Shown here: piece by piece, positions 5,805 through 7,398 of the stretch | How the letters are laid out: each line of letters starts with the position of its first letter | Position numbering within the stretch: the stretch's first letter is position 1 | DNA from: Oscillibacter sp. | GTDB lineage: Bacteria > Bacillota > Clostridia > Oscillospirales > Oscillospiraceae | Direction of reading: 5' to 3' | NCBI GenBank assembly: GCA_003522105.1 | Contig: DPGF01000010.1 | Span: 1 to 7,398 of the forward strand | DNA: 7,398 nt | Notes under the pieces: model-generated | Seen by the model: only the letters and a program-made list of their open reading frames with translations | Told to the model about the DNA's origin: nothing | The model's database searches: none | Position numbers and translations under genes: made by a program

Positions 5805-7286
5805 TTATCGCTCAATGAGTTTCTGGCCGCTGCCGTAGAGATAGTCGTAGTTTTCGCGCATGATGTTCTTGATAAACGGGATACACAGCACCGCGTCCGC
5901 GGCGATCCAGGCGCAGGGGTCTGCCACGCACAAACCGTAGACCGCAGCCTGCGGCGCCTGCGCGCTGACCATGCCGCCCGCGAGTGCAGCGGGCAGCAGC
6001 AAACAGACCGCCACACGCGCGACAAGCTCGGCCGCACCCGCACCCAGCACGAACTGCGGCTTGCCGATACCCTGCACACAGTTGCGTGCAACGAAGATAA
6101 ACCCGAGGAACCCGTAGAGGGAAAGGTCGACATAGAGATACGAATTGCCGAAGCGGATCGTTTCCGCCGTCACCTTATCCGCACTGAGGAAAATGCGCAG
6201 ATAAGTGCCGTCAATGGTAAGCAGCAACCCGATCAGAATGGAACATGCCGCCATGATGAGCATGATGATGATCGACTGGACCGTGCCCTTTTTGATGCGC
6301 TTTGTGTCACCCGCGCCGAGATTCTGCGCCGTAAAGCTGGTCATCGCAGAGCCGAGACCGTTGAGCGGCGTCATCAGCAGACTGTTGACCTTGTTTGCCG
6401 CACCGAAACCGTTCTGCGCCGCATTGGAGACCATCGCTCCACCCAGCATATCAAACTGAACAACGATGCTCTGCACCACGATGATGCCGATTGCCAACAC
6501 CGAAAACTGTAAGCCGAGCGGAATGCCCTGAATGAGATGGCGCACAATGTCATGCCGCTCGATCTTCCAGTCCTCACTGTGCAGATGCAGTTCAGGGTAC
6601 TTGAAAAATGCGTAGGCAAAGCAGCCCAATGTGCTTACGAGCTGCGCGCTCACCGTGGCGACGGCCGCACCGGCAACACCCCAGCGGAACACAACGATGA
6701 AAAGCAGGTCAAGCCCCACATTCAGCAGCGTAGAAAAGAGCAGGAAGGCAAGCGGTGTCACGCTGTCGCCCATGCTGCGCAGGAAGGAGCAAATAAAATT
6801 ATAGAACAGCTGCGCGCCGATCCCGGCAAAAATGATGGCACAATAGGTGTAGGCCGCGCGATAGACTTCCGGGCTGTCAGGCGTTACATTGATCCATGCG
6901 AGCATTGGATCGAGCAGCACAAGCGCCAATGCCGTAAGCACCACTGTGAGAACACCGGAAAGGACGATCTGCGTTGTCAGCGAGCGGCGCACGCCAGCAG
7001 GATTGTGCGCGCCGACATTACAAGATGTGACTACGCAGAAGCCCGCGCTGACGCCAAAGGCAAACTGCAAAAAGATAAAAATGAGCGACGACGTATCGTT
7101 GACACCAGCAACTTCCTGCGCCGTCAATGTCTGGCCAACGATCGCCGCATCGCTGATCGTATAGACCTGCTGCAATAAATAAGAAACAATGATCGGGAAA
7201 GAGAATGCCAGGATCGTTTTCCAGCATTCCCCTTGTGTGAGCTCCACCGGCCGGAAGAGCGAAGATAAACCTTTTTTCTGCATCAT
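5805..7286 (-). CDS. MATE family multidrug/metabolite efflux transporter
   Basis: A 493-residue protein with about twelve hydrophobic segments in two MatE halves (roughly residues 25-190 and 255-420), the normal size for bacterial MATE exporters of the MepA/NorM-like kind. Seen motifs include the TM1-2 region PIIVSYLLQQVYTISDAAIVG (about 31-51). LRSMGDSVTPLAF (169-181) is followed by LLNVGLDLLF and GVAGAAVAT, the usual repeat-1 end. In repeat 2 there is MTSFTAQNLGAGDTKR (315-330). Such proteins export cationic drugs or metabolites using a Na+ or H+ gradient; substrate is not predictable. I place the start at 7286, where GGAG (7296-7293) lies 6 nt before the ATG. The alternative ATG at 7301 has no SD and would sit only about 8 nt from the predicted transcription start. 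It is transcribed alone from its own promoter. Confidence 0.93.
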   Translation of the reverse strand: MMQKKGLSSLFRPVELTQGECWKTILAFSFPIIVSYLLQQVYTISDAAIVGQTLTAQEVAGVNDTSSLIFIFLQFAFGVSAGFCVVTSCNVGAHNPAGVRRSLTTQIVLSGVLTVVLTALALVLLDPMLAWINVTPDSPEVYRAAYTYCAIIFAGIGAQLFYNFICSFLRSMGDSVTPLAFLLFSTLLNVGLDLLFIVVFRWGVAGAAVATVSAQLVSTLGCFAYAFFKYPELHLHSEDWKIERHDIVRHLIQGIPLGLQFSVLAIGIIVVQSIVVQFDMLGGAMVSNAAQNGFGAANKVNSLLMTPLNGLGSAMTSFTAQNLGAGDTKRIKKGTVQSIIIMLIMAACSILIGLLLTIDGTYLRIFLSADKVTAETIRFGNSYLYVDLSLYGFLGFIFVARNCVQGIGKPQFVLGAGAAELVARVAVCLLLPAALAGGMVSAQAPQAAVYGLCVADPCAWIAADAVLCIPFIKNIMRENYDYLYGSGQKLIER

Positions 7287-7315
7287 AAAAATCTCCATCA
7301 TTTTTTAACTGGGCG

Positions 7316-7344
7316 ATTATAGTCTCCCAGGCGAAACTTGTCAA
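7316..7344 (-). promoter_or_regulatory. Perfect consensus sigma-A promoter for the MATE gene, with an AT-rich upstream element
   Basis: On the minus strand TTGACA (7344-7339) and TATAAT (7321-7316) are both exact consensus hexamers with the optimal 17-bp spacer. Transcription should start near 7309, about 23 nt before the chosen ATG. The stretch just upstream (7345-7365) is almost pure T/A on this strand and could act as an UP element. Confidence 0.9.
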
Positions 7345-7358
7345 GGCAAAAAATAAAC

Positions 7359-7392
7359 AAAAAAAGAAGTCACTTGCATGAGTGACTTCTTT
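7359..7392 (-). terminator. Intrinsic terminator of a minus-strand gene lying beyond the window end
   Basis: A 12-bp perfect stem (7363-7374 with 7381-7392) encloses a 6-nt loop (TGCATG). On the minus strand the stem runs into seven T residues and then a further T-rich stretch, the form of a strong Rho-independent terminator. On the plus strand only three T residues follow, so minus-strand use is favoured. The gene it serves is outside the window. Confidence 0.82.
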
Positions 7393-7398
7393 CGTGTT

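Noticed and set aside
6537..7178. A 213-codon plus-strand open frame opposite the MATE gene
   Set aside because: Arg/His/Lys-rich composition with no domain, lying wholly inside a well-supported gene on the other strand.
1..7398. CRISPR array, transposon ends, attachment sites, tRNA or other structured RNA
   Set aside because: No regularly spaced repeats, transposase or integrase, or tRNA-like cloverleaf were seen. The only strong inverted repeats are the terminators listed.

Overview
The window looks like chromosomal DNA of a GC-rich member of the Bacillota, probably an anaerobic Clostridia-type gut bacterium. This rests on strong AGGAGG-type ribosome binding sites, compact AT-rich sigma-A promoters in GC-rich DNA, perfect-stem intrinsic terminators, and protein types common in that group (PrsW, AzlCD, S9 peptidase, MATE). 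The genus cannot be named from the sequence. I see no phage genes, insertion sequences, CRISPR, tRNA or rRNA.

Layout. (1) Positions 1-1560, plus strand: the 3' half of an S9 prolyl-oligopeptidase-type serine peptidase, cut by the window edge, then a closely linked GNAT acetyltransferase, closed by a strong intrinsic terminator at 1606-1643. (2) Positions 1653-2399, minus strand: a PrsW-type intramembrane protease with its own promoter. (3) Positions 2557-5724, plus strand: five closely spaced genes that look like one operon. They are an EamA/DMT-family permease, AzlC, AzlD (4-nt overlap with azlC), a kynurenine-formamidase-like cyclase-family metal hydrolase, and a small soluble HExxH protein. 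A near-consensus promoter lies before the first gene and a hairpin after the last. (4) Positions 5805-7286, minus strand: a MATE efflux transporter driven by a perfect consensus promoter. Just upstream is the intrinsic terminator of a minus-strand gene beyond the window.

How the genes may work together. The operon joins two kinds of exporter (DMT and the branched-chain amino-acid exporter AzlCD) with a metal-dependent amidohydrolase-like enzyme. A reasonable inference is export of amino acids or of a product or analogue handled by the hydrolase. The substrate is unknown. The HExxH protein has no recognised partner role. PrsW is an orphan here: no sigma or anti-sigma gene is beside it. The window is mostly ordinary metabolic and transport chromosome. 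The points most worth following are the operon's gene mix, the uncharacterised HExxH protein and the promoter architecture. No gene-free stretch exceeds 300 bases; the longest (2400-2556) holds divergent promoters.
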